Source: Trissonchulus latispiculum
Taxonomy: Eukaryota; Nematoda; Enoplea; Enoplida; Ironidae
Direction of reading: 5' to 3'
Length of the DNA: 64,000 nt
Assembly (NCBI GenBank): GCA_030248195.1
Contig: JASAND010020864.1
Location: forward strand, 1 to 64,000
A program made the position numbers and the translations under genes. The notes below the pieces were generated by a model. It was not told the DNA's origin. It did no database searches and worked only from the letters and a program-made list of their open reading frames with translations. Of this stretch, positions 10,691 to 22,021 are shown one piece after another. The stretch's first letter is position 1; every line of letters begins with the position of its first letter.

Positions 10691-11185
10691 CCGCAAGAAA
10701 CCCGAAAAATTTTTTCGCCCCACTTTTGTGGAAAACTAAGTTTTAACGGCAATTTTCATTTTTTAGGTAGGGTAAACTCGTCTATAGTTGACACTTTTTG
10801 TCAAAAATTTATTCCGATAAAAATTACTCAAAATTTTCAGCGGCTACCCCGTATAAATTCCATATCAAACAAAAGAACGTTTTCTCCTCTTTCTAACGAC
10901 ATATCACATAGTTTTATATTGAGAAATGGAAAAATTCTTCGCAAAACCGTAACTGTACCAAATTTTTGACAGCTCGGATAATGTGGACGGACATCATTCG
11001 TGATGGGCCGAATTAATGGAACGTTATGGGAACTTACTCGCAGTGTCAAATGCACTTATATACAATCAGCGCACATGTACTTCAGTGCGCGCCCACACTG
11101 TACATTTTCTAATACGATGCGCGCACACATTTTCCAATGCACGCCCACGGTGTACACTTTCTAAATACGCGCCGGTGTCACAGCC
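10691..11185. other. no gene seen
   Basis: Mixed sequence with AAATTTTTC words and a stretch of GCGCACACA-type words near 11070-11170. No frame of interest. Confidence 0.35.
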
Positions 11186-11475
11186 TAATCTTTCCCCCCG
11201 GCTGATTTTTCCACCCGGAAAAATGGACCTAGGCTAATTTTTCCCCCTCGGAAAAATTAGACTAGGCCAATTTTTCCCCCCGGAAAAATGAGCCTAGGCT
11301 GATTTTTCCGCTTTTACTTTTCCCCCCGGAAAAATCAGCCTAGGATTATTCCTGCCCCCGGAACAATTAGTCTAGGCTGACCTTTCCCCCAGGAAAAGCT
11401 TAGGCTGGGATTTCGTCCCGGGAAAAAATCAGCCTAGTCTGCACTTTCTCTCCTAAACATCAGCCTAGTTGTCCC
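11186..11475. repeat. tandem hairpin minisatellite
   Basis: Six or more units of 35-50 bp, each a near-perfect inverted repeat of the form GGCTGATTTTTCC - CCC - GGAAAAATCAGCC joined by CTAGG. Both the single units and the joints are palindromic, so each strand could fold into a row of hairpins. Later units diverge. Confidence 0.85.
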
Positions 11476-12578
11476 CAGAAAATTAAAAAAAATTAAAACC
11501 TAAGCTAAACCTATCTGTTTCTAGCATTTCCTTTATTATCTTTTAATATCTTTGTATTTCCATCCACGAATTCTAAGCAGGGGTGAACATGTAGCGGAAC
11601 AGATTACGATCTTATTAAATAAAACATAGAGATCAGCATACACACAAGATATTTTCATGACATATATTTATATACAAGGTCTACTAAACTCGTTGCCACG
11701 TAATCAAACTGCAGTCACAACGTTAAAGTGGTCGCGTCCAGGGTGATCCAAATATAGGCACTTTCCATCCGAATTCGCTGAAACTTTCAAGCTTGTCGGG
11801 TCGTGAAGGTGCCAAAATTTCTGCTTGGCAGTGGATGCACCTTCACTGTAAAGATAGATTGGGGTCTGCAATAGGCAAGCGGTAGCAAAGATTTCGCAAG
11901 ATTTCTTTTAGCAAGATCTTCGTATTTCCATCCACGACCGTTTATTCTGAGCAGGGGTGAACGGGCTGCTAATTATGATGCACATGATGTTGTTAATTAC
12001 ATCAAATTTAAGAAGTTTCCAGATCGCTGGAATAATTTACCTAGAGATTAGCTGCGAAGGATTCCAAAAGAATACTCAGTTCATATTCAAAACGATTTAA
12101 GTGGCTTCAAGGTAATTGCTTTCATTTAATAGTATTAATTTAAAATTATGAATTTTAGTTTGCGGACTTTCTGCTGACGTTTAATTAGTTTAAATTGAAA
12201 CTTTAAATACAGTTATATCGTAAAATAATGTATTATTTTTACATTTAAAAATTCATACGGTTACAACTTTGCACTTTGTGTTACTGAATTCTCATATTTG
12301 GTACGGCGTCATTTTGTCAACATGAATGCTCTATTATTCTGCTGCAGTTGTTCAGTTTGTTTACTACAGCTTCTTAAAACCATTTTCACTGTTCTGCCTG
12401 TCTGAATAATTTTTTGTTTGCTGTTAAAAGCTGTCTAAAAATTCAGTCTGTGGGCGTAATAGCAACAATGTTTCCAACTACCGCCTTTATTTTAGGCGGG
12501 AATTCCTGTTTAATTCAGTTTTCTAAGGATTGCAAAAAGCTCAGTCTTAAGTATTTTTAATCCGACGGAGGCGGAATC
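11476..12578. other. no gene seen; short direct repeat
   Basis: A segment of about 45 bp around TATTTCCATCCACGA ... GCAGGGGTGAAC occurs at about 11545-11592 and again at 11920-11965. The rest is AT-rich without credible frames. Confidence 0.4.
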
Positions 12579-12586
12579 TTTGTAAT

Positions 12587-14684
12587 CATAGGTGTAACGG
12601 GGATTTGGGTTGGGGGGGCCCCCTCCCCCGGAATTTTGGGGGGGGCCCCTTTTTAGACCCCCCCCCCCAAACCCCCCCCCACGACCTCCCCCAAAAAATT
12701 TTTCTATTTTTATGTCAAAAATCGCATTTTCAGCCATTGCTAATGCCAAAAAACATTCGACCATGAAGTAATTTTGACTTTAGACAGGGGTTTTAAACTC
12801 GAAAACTTGATTGCCAACATGTTTCTAAGTCTAAAATAAGGTCAATATTGAGCCAGAAAGTCCATAAAACCATAGGTGTGGCTGGCGAAAAAAGTAGGGG
12901 TGGGGGTTTGAAAAAAAGTAGGGTGGGGGTTTGACAAAAAAGGGGGAGGGGGGTTTGAAAAAAGTCGATTTGGGGGGAGGGGTAAGAAAAATTTTCGAGG
13001 GGGGGGGTCGGCAAAAAATCGGTTTTTCGTGAAAAAACCGAAAAAATGTCTCAATTTCCAGCTATTTTTAGTGATTTTTAAGGTAATTATCCCAATTTTA
13101 GCAATTTTTCGCTTATTTTTTAAAAAATTTCGAATTTTGGCTAACAATTTTCAAAAATTTAGGTAGGGGGTTGAAAATTTTCAGGGGGGGGGGTCGGCCG
13201 AAGGCCGATTTGGGGGGAGGGGTTGCAAAAATTCTTTAGGGGGGAGGGTTGGCGACCCCTCCATTTGGGGGGAGGGGTCCCCCCCCCCCCCCCCCCCCCC
13301 CCCTAACACACATATAGCCATGGGGTGAAAAAAAACCCACCCCTTTTTGGGGGGAAAAAAACCCACCCGCCTCCTGGGTCACGGGTTGGAGCTAGGAGCT
13401 CCAAAACATACCAGCAGAAAGCGCGACTCTTTCTAACCTATGTGTGCAAAGATCAGGTCATTTGGTTCACTCTTGCTCATTTTATGACATTTTGAAAAAC
13501 CTACTTTTTGGTCCAACCTTCCAAAAATTTGGCAAAAGTTTGGACCGATGTAACTTTTGACTGGGTTGGGCTAGAAAAGTTTTGCAAATATCTGCAATGA
13601 TGGCAAGTCTTCCTCTTTGCACACAGCAAAAATTAGACCGATCCGATGCACCGTTAGACTGGCACATTGCCAAACGTGGCGGGGAAAAAAACCCACTTTG
13701 GGGGGAAAAAACCCACCCAAATTTTTTTGAAAAATTTTTTACCAGCTCAACTGGGAAACAATTCGGGACTGTAGTACGATATTATCGAGGACGCTGCGTC
13801 ACCCTATGCTGTCAGATTTGGACAATTTTGAATACTTGGGTAGCTAGAGGCATAAAACCCTAAAAGTGCAATTTCGCTGCTGGATGACCCAGCAGAGGTC
13901 TAATTGTGACTTCTAATAGCCAATTGTACGTAAAAAACCATTCTCTACACGTTAGAATAATAAGTTTTATCAAATTACATCGTTTTTAGCATTTTTCAAA
14001 AATTGCCCTATGTTTATGTGTTAAACTTTATGAAACCTGTCCATTTGATGCTGCATTTTCAATGGCACATGAGATCTCAAAAAAGCTACCTAGGTCGGGT
14101 TTTTTGACTCATACTAACTAAAAAAGAGTTGAATTTTACACAGGAAGTGTCAGAATCGCGCTACGACAATTTTTAGGACCTGTGAGGGGTGCGGGTGGGT
14201 TTATTTTCCCCCCATTTGGGTTTTTCCCCCCATTGGGTTTTTTCCCCCGCTACTTTTTGCATTATACCGGCCTAACGGTACAACCTAGAGAAGTGCAAAT
14301 GGGCTTAAAAGAAAGTTCTAAGTACGCCAAGTACGATGGTATATAAAGTTCTCAGATACCCCTTATAATAAAAAAGTTCCAGCCAAAATCCGAAAAAGTG
14401 GGTTTTTTCCCCCCATGGCTATATGCATAAAACCGTTATAAACGTGTAATTCTCGCAATAATAAACACTTTAAGGCAAAAATTTGGACTTTTTTCAAAAA
14501 TTTTGCAGAATTTACCCTAAAAATACCCAATTTTTGGCCATTTTTTCGCGCCTTCGGAGCGACTATCCCCCCCCCCCCCAGTTGGGGGGGGCCCCGGGGG
14601 CCCCCAAAAATTTTGGGGGGGGGTTTGTAAAAATGGCTGGGGGGGGGTTACCCCCCCCCAAACCTCCCCCCAATTACACCTATG
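12587..14684. mobile_element. hAT-like element with 8-bp TSD TTTGTAAT, containing nested elements
   Basis: The left end CATAGGTGTAAC and the right end GTTACACCTATG-type (AATTACACCTATG) are inverted copies. TTTGTAAT flanks both sides exactly (12579-12586, 14685-14692). Eight-base duplications are typical of hAT transposases. Subterminal poly-G/poly-C tracts are extreme. No transposase is present, so this is a MITE or deletion derivative enlarged by at least one later insertion. Confidence 0.85.
12871..14425. mobile_element. nested insertion with 8-bp TSD CATAAAAC
   Basis: CATAAAAC is present exactly at 12863-12870 and 14426-14433. The left terminus CATAGGTGTGGCTGG and the right terminus (inverse CATATAGCCATGGGG) share only the first bases. 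However, CATATAGCCATGGGG also occurs at 13309, facing the right end. So the segment is probably a composite: one element from 12871 to about 13308, and a second with perfect 15-bp TIRs at 13309-14425. Pure C runs lie near 13278-13303. Confidence 0.7.
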
Positions 14685-14692
14685 TTTGTAAT

Positions 14693-15234
14693 GGCTGAAC
14701 CCAAAAACAATCGGCACTTATGTAGATGGGGGGGACAAAAATTTTGCCTTGGTCCCCCCTTATGATTCGAAAAAAATTTTTTGTCTCCGATTTGGCTGAG
14801 AAGTTGCCCCTAGGGTAAGTCGAGGTCGCTGATTTCAAAAATCGAATCGAGAGAATCGAATCTGGGTTTGCTTTAGTGGGGGGGGGGTGGTGGGGGTTGC
14901 CCCCCACCTAGGTTTTTTGGTCAAAAATAGCGTCGTTTGCAGAAATGAACAATAGTTTTGACGACGCCAAAATAAAAATGACGAAAGAATGACCAAGCCA
15001 AAATGTGGAAGTAGCACTCAAATTAAAAAAGAATGCAAAGTTTCCATCATGTTTCAACAGTGGTTTTTCAAAAAATTTCTCAAATTTTGGGGGCTACCGC
15101 CCCCAACCCCCGCTATTATTGTGTTTGTGATTTATGCTAAGCTTCGACAATGTTTGAATACTCAATCAGTATTATTATTACAAAGCAACAGATTACGTGA
15201 ACTCCTCCAACTTACACTAGATATATATAATAGA
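14693..15234. other. no gene seen; GC-tract repeat debris
   Basis: A run of G at 14877-14893 and CCCCCA words mark fragments of the same MITE families. No gene. Confidence 0.35.
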
Positions 15235-15344
15235 CAGGTGTGGCTGGGCAAAAAATCTGGGGGGGGGGGTAGCAAAAATCTGGAAACCTGGGGGGGTCGC
15301 GAAAATTTGTCATTTTTGGGGGGGGTTGATTATATATACCTATG
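15235..15344. mobile_element. 110-bp MITE related to the CATAGGTGTGGC family
   Basis: It starts CAGGTGTGGCTGGGC and ends TATATATACCTATG. The outer bases are inverted copies (CA.AGGT), and the flanks ATAATAGA and ATTATATA match at 6 of 8 positions, a plausible decayed duplication. The interior is G-tract sequence like that in the larger relatives. Confidence 0.55.
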
Positions 15345-16540
15345 ATTATATACCTTTTTGGTACATATTTTTGCTTTGGGTTACTCAAGTCTTCGTGTAA
15401 AAATTAAAAGCTTTATACGACCGTGGCCACAACATTTTCCTGTTATAAAATTTTTCGTTATATATGAGCCAGCACGGATTAAATTAAATTCCTATTCCCA
15501 AAATATGTGGAAATTGGGCCTACGTACGTCCTTCGTAATATGAATATGCTGTCCTTGTTGCATATCCACACTAGTCTTACTCGTACGAACCATGGGTGTT
15601 AGTATTCAGTTCTATCATTTTAGAAATGGTAGATTCCATCCAACCCAAAGATAACGAATTAGAGATATAAGTAATTGCGGAGGGTCTGGGGTCTGGGTTC
15701 CCAGCAAAATAGCTATTTTTGTGAAATTGAGATTCAGTAGCAATTTTCTTGAGCACTTTGACTGTAATTTTGACTTTGACTTTTTCAGTAATTTTCTCTT
15801 TCTGTCGCTAGCATGAGTGCGCACAAGATCAAAAGTTTTTGTCATTTCAGATTCTGAAATTCAGAAATAAAGTGCAGGCCAGAAGTCGGCAAATTTTCAT
15901 AACTTTAAGGTTTGAAACGGTTTTTAAGCAATATATATATATATAAATGAATTCAGTCAGTTTTAGAAAATTTTGGAAATTTTTCAGAAACATTCAAAAC
16001 TTTTTGGGAAATTTTATTTTTTCCCGCTTTTTCAAAAATTGTCCAACTTACCAAAAACCAGTGAGTTCTTTCGACAACTGCGGACGAAACAAAAAACCAC
16101 TTTTTTCCGGTTGTCCCTTCTACGCGCGTCTCTAACCGTTTGCGACTATGTATGCACCTTAATAGCATGGCTCCGATTGGCCGATTGGTCAAATATTTCA
16201 GCTTCAAATATTAATCTGATTATTAGTGATGGGCAGTGGGCACAGTTGGGGAAGGGGGGACATTTCCCCCTCCTCGGCGAAGTCGTCCACAAGGTTCGTG
16301 AAATAGCGCCAACAAAGGGTAAGAAAATTGTCCAAAAAGCAGGTTTTACGACTAAAATTTCCCAAAATTTTCCCATTTCGCCGGAATTGTTCACTTAAAA
16401 TCACTATTGTTTGCTAAAAATATCCAAACAACGTGTTTTGGCTAAAAATCGATGTTTTTCGTTAAAAATGGCAAACATAGCTTTCAAAAGTACCCCTAAG
16501 AAAAATCGCTCTCACGTTCCCCTGAAAACAACAAATTAAG
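15345..16540. other. no gene seen
   Basis: AT-rich and degenerate repeat sequence. A GATGGGCAGTGGGCACAG motif near 16210 resembles one end of a hAT-like element, without a partner I can place. Confidence 0.35.
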
Positions 16541-16862
16541 CCTTCTTTTTAAGCCTGGGAACTCCTATTTTTTCCTATTTTTTGACCAAAAAGTTCTTAT
16601 TTATTCCTATTTTTTGATGGTAAAATTCCTATTTTTATTCCTATTTTTTGGAAAACCCCGCGCAACAGCCTTGCATTTTAGCAAAAATTCTTATTTCCCC
16701 CACAAAAAGTGTAAATTTTTAAAAATTTTCTTGTTTCTGCAAAATGAAAGGAATTAAAGATTTGAAGATGATTTCATCAAAAAAGCAAAAAATTTCTTAA
16801 CTTCTGGGGGGCTCAGCCCCCCAGACCCCCATTGTATCGTGTTATTTTAATCATTGTTTATG
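16541..16862. repeat. CCTATTTTTTG repeats and GC-tract module
   Basis: The word CCTATTTTTTG occurs several times in 16560-16650. It is followed by the recurrent palindromic module GGGGGCTCAGCCCCCC near 16805-16825, seen in many MITEs of this window. Confidence 0.5.
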
Positions 16863-16879
16863 TTCAAAGTCATCACGTA

Positions 16880-18132
16880 TAGTCAGAGGGGGGAAAAACA
16901 ACGATTTTCGAAATAAGGTTATTACTCGCTACAGACTGTAGCTAGCCAGACGCTTTATATACCAGCATGTAGGGCTTGGCCTGTACTTTCTATACCACCA
17001 GTAAAATCAGCATTCGGTTGTACTTCTAGTAGGCTAGCCTCAATATAGACCATCTTTTTTTCCCCCACAAGTGGGGGAAAAAAAAGATGGGGGTGGGGAA
17101 AAAAAGATGGCACCAAATTTCGTTCCTTTACCACCATAGCAGCAGATAAATGGCATTTAAAGGCATAAAACGCAATATCTACTTCTAAAAGCTCGTTGCC
17201 GGCAGCCAGGCTTAGTATTATCCATCGTAAATGCCAAACTTAGTAATGAGCCAACATTGCTAGGAAATTAAGATTTTTGGTCTACAAAATCTTATTTTTT
17301 GCGGTAATTTATAATTTAATCGCCTTTTGTGTTAACTTGCAATGATAAAATACACCATTTTGCAATGTTAACCCGCAAGAAATTGAGCGTTTTATTTATG
17401 ATGGGTGGCAAAATCGCACAAAAGTGTTCAGGGGTCATCCATTTCGGGTGGAGTCTTTTGCATATCCACACTTGTGAAACTCTCTGGAATGTCCACAGTT
17501 CATAATATCACAAAAATATTGTTTATGGACCCTAATTTTCTTGTTATCTGCATGATTCACCCCCCTGGGAATATTTGCCAGCATTCTTCCACAGGGGCAG
17601 GTCATATGGCTCTTTTCGGCAGCGGAAGGTCAATTGGGGGGTATAACAGTTCAAATGAGTAAACAATTAGTCGTTATTTTTGCTTAAATCAAAAAAACAA
17701 AACTGCCGGCAAAAAAGCACACCGTTGTTTTTTTCCCCCCTCTGGTGCAAAAAGTGTGGGGGAAAAAAAGATGGTCACTATTTCTCAACCGTGTGACCTA
17801 GCGAAAATCCGACTAGCCCACGTTATAGAGCACATCCACAAACCCCTTCATGCACAAAATGACTCCTGTAACTATTACCAGTAAGTTGGCATAATCTTAG
17901 AAAATTTGAAAAATCCTTAGGTTTTTGGACAATTTTTGGGTGTCAACTTCGGACCCATGCCACACGAAGGCTCAATCGACAGGAACGGTTATTTGTATTA
18001 TGATCTTAAAGTACAAGACTTGAACTTTCATTTGCACTAGATTTTGTATCTCTATCTTATACCAGTCGAGCAGGGTGAGCCGTTGTTTTTTCCCCCACTT
18101 TGCCGGTGATGCTTTTTTCCCCCCTCTGACTA
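16880..18132. mobile_element. 1.25-kb element with TIRs TAGTCAGAGGGGGGAAAAA
   Basis: ATAGTCAGAGGGGGGAAAAA at the left is mirrored at the right (TTTTTTCCCCCCTCTGACTAT). Flanking TA on each side would suit a Tc1/mariner-type target, but the surrounding sequence is TA-rich so this is not decisive. Internal inverted copies of GGGGGAAAAAAAGATGG lie near 17050-17110 and 17720-17775. No transposase frame was seen. Confidence 0.6.
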
Positions 18133-18439
18133 TATATACGTACATACACACCAGATATGTAAGTACGTAAGTTATACTTGCGGTACAGTGTGAAATATGA
18201 AACGCCAACAAGGTAGAAATTAAACCAAAATTACGAATATATATAGCCTAAAATGAAAACAAAACTGTTATTCTGTTATTTTTGACGTTAGACAAATAAA
18301 ATTTCAGAAATAAACGACAGAAAATAACGACAGAAAAAATAACGACAGAAATAATAAAATAACGACAGAAAATAACAGACAAATAAACGTTCAGAAAATA
18401 AAAATGACGAAAATTTGATAAAATCCGATTTTGAAAAAA

Positions 18440-18699
18440 AAACGCTGCCCCCCACTTTTCGGCCCCCCTCTCCCACTCGAACCCTTTCCCCCCACTTGAC
18501 CATTTCCCTCTGTCGTGCCCCCACTTTTTTGGGCTTCCCCCCACTCACTATAAGGTGCCCAGAAAATGCCAAATTTTAAGGATTTTTAGTCACAATTTTC
18601 AAAAATTTTCCGACTTCGCCGGAATTTTCTGGTCATTCGTCTATTTGGTACGTAGTAAAAAACTTGATTTTTGAGCACTTTCGAGCTTAGTTGTAGCAG

Positions 18700-18715
<16 letters not shown>
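18440..18715. repeat. dispersed repeat, copy 1 (CCCCACTTTT family)
   Basis: A CCCCCACTTTTTTGGGC block followed by about 200 bp (AAAATGCCAAATTTT ... TTGAGCACTTT ... AGCTTAG.TGTAGCAG) is repeated directly at 19290-19560. Related CCCCACTTTTCGG blocks occur at 19605-19650, 36850-36960 and 37130-37165. Confidence 0.75.

Positions 18716-18754
<39 letters not shown>
18698..18754. repeat. (TA)n microsatellite
   Basis: About 57 bp of alternating TA with one TG interruption. It joins directly onto the repeat copy on its left, as a shorter TA run does on the right-hand copy at 19550. Confidence 0.95.
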
Positions 18755-18758
<4 letters not shown>

Positions 18759-19289
18759 TAGTACGTATTTGTATTTCAGTGTCGTTAATCTTTGCCAATG
18801 GTAGTTATTCTTGCTCTCATTATTATTATTTCGATTTGTTGATTCAACAAGCAGATTTGTGAACAGCTGTAGTTGGAAACAGTGGAAACAGTCATCAATA
18901 TCTATATTCTTCTAGTGTAAGTAATGGAATTATATATACATATATATGTGCATGTGACATGTCCTGACTGTGGGCTATCGATACATATATAGAAGTTCCC
19001 AGTTGGACATCTGTGCCGTCCTGGGTTGGGTGATTTTTTTGTTAAAATTTAACAAATGAAAAATCATTTTTATGTTTTGCTACTGAAGCCAGAACAGCAG
19101 CTAGAGCAAAACTAACGTCAAATTCGAGCTCAGCGACCTCGAAAACCCTTATATACGTTGTTTTTGAGGTTGCCTGGCACTTCTGGTAGTCCAACCTGGT
19201 AACCAGCAGGGCCTGAACCGTCCGACGGTAAACGCGATCCCAGAAGTCAGTATTTAGGCCATAGTTACCGGAAAACTCTGAGTTTACTT

Positions 19290-19560
19290 TACTGGGGGGG
19301 GGGCGGGGGCGTCCCCCCACTTTTCGGCTTCCCCCCCACTCGACCTCTTCCCCCCCCACTCCGCCCCAGCCCCACTTTTTTGGGCTTCCCCCCCACTCAC
19401 CCTGAGGTGCCCTGAAAATGCCAAATTTTTAGGATTTTTGGTCAAAATTTTCTAAATTTTTCCGGCTTCGCCGAAAATTTTTGGTCAAACATCGTCTTTT
19501 TTGGTGCTAAAACTCTATTTTTGAGCACTTTTAAGCTTAGCTGTAGCAGTATATATATGT
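19290..19560. repeat. dispersed repeat, copy 2 (CCCCACTTTT family)
   Basis: Direct partner of the block at 18440-18715, same order and orientation, including the terminal TATATA run. Confidence 0.75.
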
Positions 19561-19767
19561 AGAAAACAGGCTTTTTATATGGTATTTTTGGCTTTTTAGC
19601 CCATTTTATTCCCCCCCTTTTCGACCTCCCCCCCACTCTCCCCCCCCCCCACTTTTTTTCGCCTAAAGTAAACCCAAAAACTAATGCCAGATTTGAATCC
19701 AGCACCCTGGAAAACCCCCTAGGACATGTTTATAGCCACTTCGGACTGTCCAGTTGGTACCTGGAGG

Positions 19768-20528
19768 CAGTGGCGCACATAGGAAATTTTTTCAGGGGGG
19801 GCGGACCTCAAAAAAATTTAGGGGGGTCTGGGGGCAAAATTTTTGAAAACCATGTTTAAAATTCAAAAATAAGCGTAAATTAAACAAAAATCGAATAAAT
19901 TTTGCGCCGACCATGGTTTTTTTTGCGTCAGGGGCTGCGATGACGCAAATTTTTTTCGTGTGACGCAAATGAAAATTGCCCTGACGCAAGCCTGACGCAG
20001 CTAGGTTTTCAACTAAAGGAAAAATCGTTCAAAAATTGCTTGAAAAATTGTGTTTCAAACGTGACATTTCCAAAAATTGGTGCACCAAGGGATTTAGAAC
20101 AGGGGAGTCGAGTCTCAAAAAGTTTTTGCTTTCGCCAGGTGCACAAGATTTCGAAATAGCCGTTCAGCCATCGGGGGGTCTGGGGGGCTGAGCCCCCCAG
20201 AAGTTGAAGAAATTTTTTGTTTTTGCAATAAAATCGGTATTCGAATCTTTAATTCTTTTCATACTGAAGAACTGAGAAAATTTTTTAAAATTCTTGACAT
20301 TTTTAGGCAAAAATGGTAATTTTCTCCGAAAAGTCGGATGCGTTCCAAGCTTTTTCTTCATAAATGCAATAAATATGCCGTTACAAACTAGAAAATCCGC
20401 GCCGAAGGCGCGAAATTTTTTGGTTTTTTGCCCTTTTTCCTCTTTCTCTCCTTAATTTTTCCTACCTTCGAATCGCGACGGGGGGCCGCCCCCCCCCCCC
20501 CCCGCCCCCCCCCTTAAGTGCGCCCCTG
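19768..20528. mobile_element. hAT-like MITE with exact 8-bp TSD CCTGGAGG
   Basis: It begins CAGTGGCGCACATAGG and ends CTTAAGTGCGCCCCTG, inverted copies that carry the CAG.GGCGC hallmark of hAT termini. CCTGGAGG is duplicated exactly (19760-19767, 20529-20536). The interior holds the recurrent GGGGGCTGAGCCCCCC hairpin, a CGCGCCGAAGGCGCG hairpin and long C runs, but no coding frame. Confidence 0.9.
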
Positions 20529-20536
20529 CCTGGAGG

Positions 20537-21274
20537 GTCCGGACGGGTCCGGCAGGGGTCACGTGACCGTGGGTCATACCCCACCAAAATATGAAGTTCT
20601 GAGTTTCTCTGCTAAAATGCCTGGAAATATGTTATAATCACTCACAAACACGAAAAAACAACGTTTTAGCCTTTAAAACGGCACTTTAGAGCCACCAGAC
20701 TTCATACTGGACGCTGTCGGGGGCCATCAGTGACCACTAAGACTTCGGCGGGGTCAGTTGCCCTAGTTGGAGCAGTAGGTTAGCGGTTTTGGGTTCTAAA
20801 TACGTTATTTAGTGTGCTCTATCCAAAACTGATGAGAAAAAGTTGCTAGCTGCTGCTCTCTGGGAACCGATCCGCCACTGATTTTTTTGTTAACGGGTGA
20901 TTTTTTTGTCAAACTTTTAACAAAAAATAACACATTTTCGTCTACTGCAACTTACTGGTAGGTTGTAGAGCAATGAAACTGGGGTGGTTTTAAAGCTTTT
21001 TAGCCCAAGACCATGGGTCCTCGAAGTAATCGATTTGGTTTAGTTTTGCGAAAGTTCCAGCAAAAAAACCGAATTTTGGTTTTTTTGTTAAGCTTACTAT
21101 AGGTCAATTTCTTTCTTAAAATAAAGTTCCAAAGGCCTTTTTCAGGCACTAAGTGAATTTAAAATTTTATATTTGCTGTCAATAAAGTGTAAGCGTAATC
21201 GATCACAAAGAATTTAGTTTTTTATCCAAGACATTTTATTTTTACGTGGATTTATTAAGAAATTAGGTAAAAGG
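20537..21274. other. no gene seen
   Basis: Diverged repeat sequence. GTGATTTTTTTGT segments at 19029 and 20886 suggest a further old repeat shared with the region near 19 kb. Confidence 0.35.
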
Positions 21275-21660
21275 AAACGAAAAGAAACTACATAAAACTT
21301 AGTACTTCGCGCAGGTTTGCTTGTTTGCTGCGTTTTGTGCTGTTTCAATTTCCAGAGACAAGCAATTGAAATTAGCCAAATTTTGTCGCGGGGATTTGCT
21401 CTTATAATCCAAATGCTTTCTAAAATTTGTTAACATCTAAAGGTTAGAGGAAGCGGACAGCACAACGGCGGTACAAAACTCAGAAAATTGCTGATCTGAG
21501 AGCGGTTATAAAATAAAAACCAATGTCATCTGTATCAGCATCAGCTTCTGATACCGTAACAATTAATTAAGTCCCTATAATCCATTTTCTATCCAATATA
21601 AGCTCAATGTGAACAAAGTCCCCTGAAGATTAAATTTCAAAATAGCCAGTAGATATAAAA
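21275..21660 (-). repeat. inverted relative of 9610-9990
   Basis: Read in reverse, this block carries the same ordered words as 9610-9990 (GTCTCTGGAAATTG, ACAGCACAAAA, GCAGCAAAC, GTTTTCTGAG, TTTTATTTTATAACC), with clear divergence. It is an old dispersed repeat of unknown class. Confidence 0.65.
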
Positions 21661-22021
21661 TGGGGGTTCTGCATCAATTTCGCAGCCATTCCCAGTTCAA
21701 AATCTAGGTGCTCCGAACCACCTCCAGTTCAAAAGTGGCACCTGATATTTCGGAGCAAAGACTGCTCCGGAGAATAAGATACCTCAACCGTTTCGACCCC
21801 CGCCAAAGGGTCTCATCAGACGGCTCGGCTACCGTTACGGTTTTTTTTGCCTCTTTTATATTCTTTTAATATTTTATGCGTCTTTTGTGGGCTATGTTCA
21901 TCTTTTTCAGGGCTATTTGCCTCTTTGCCTCTTTTGACAGTTTTTTGTTGGGCTTATAGCCTCTTTTGTGGGCTTTTTATGTTGTAATGAGCTATATGTT
22001 TCTTTTCTGTTTTTTATTAAA

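Noticed and set aside
12842..13366. Proline- or glycine-rich proteins from G/C tracts
   Set aside because: They arise from homopolymer runs inside hAT-like MITEs.
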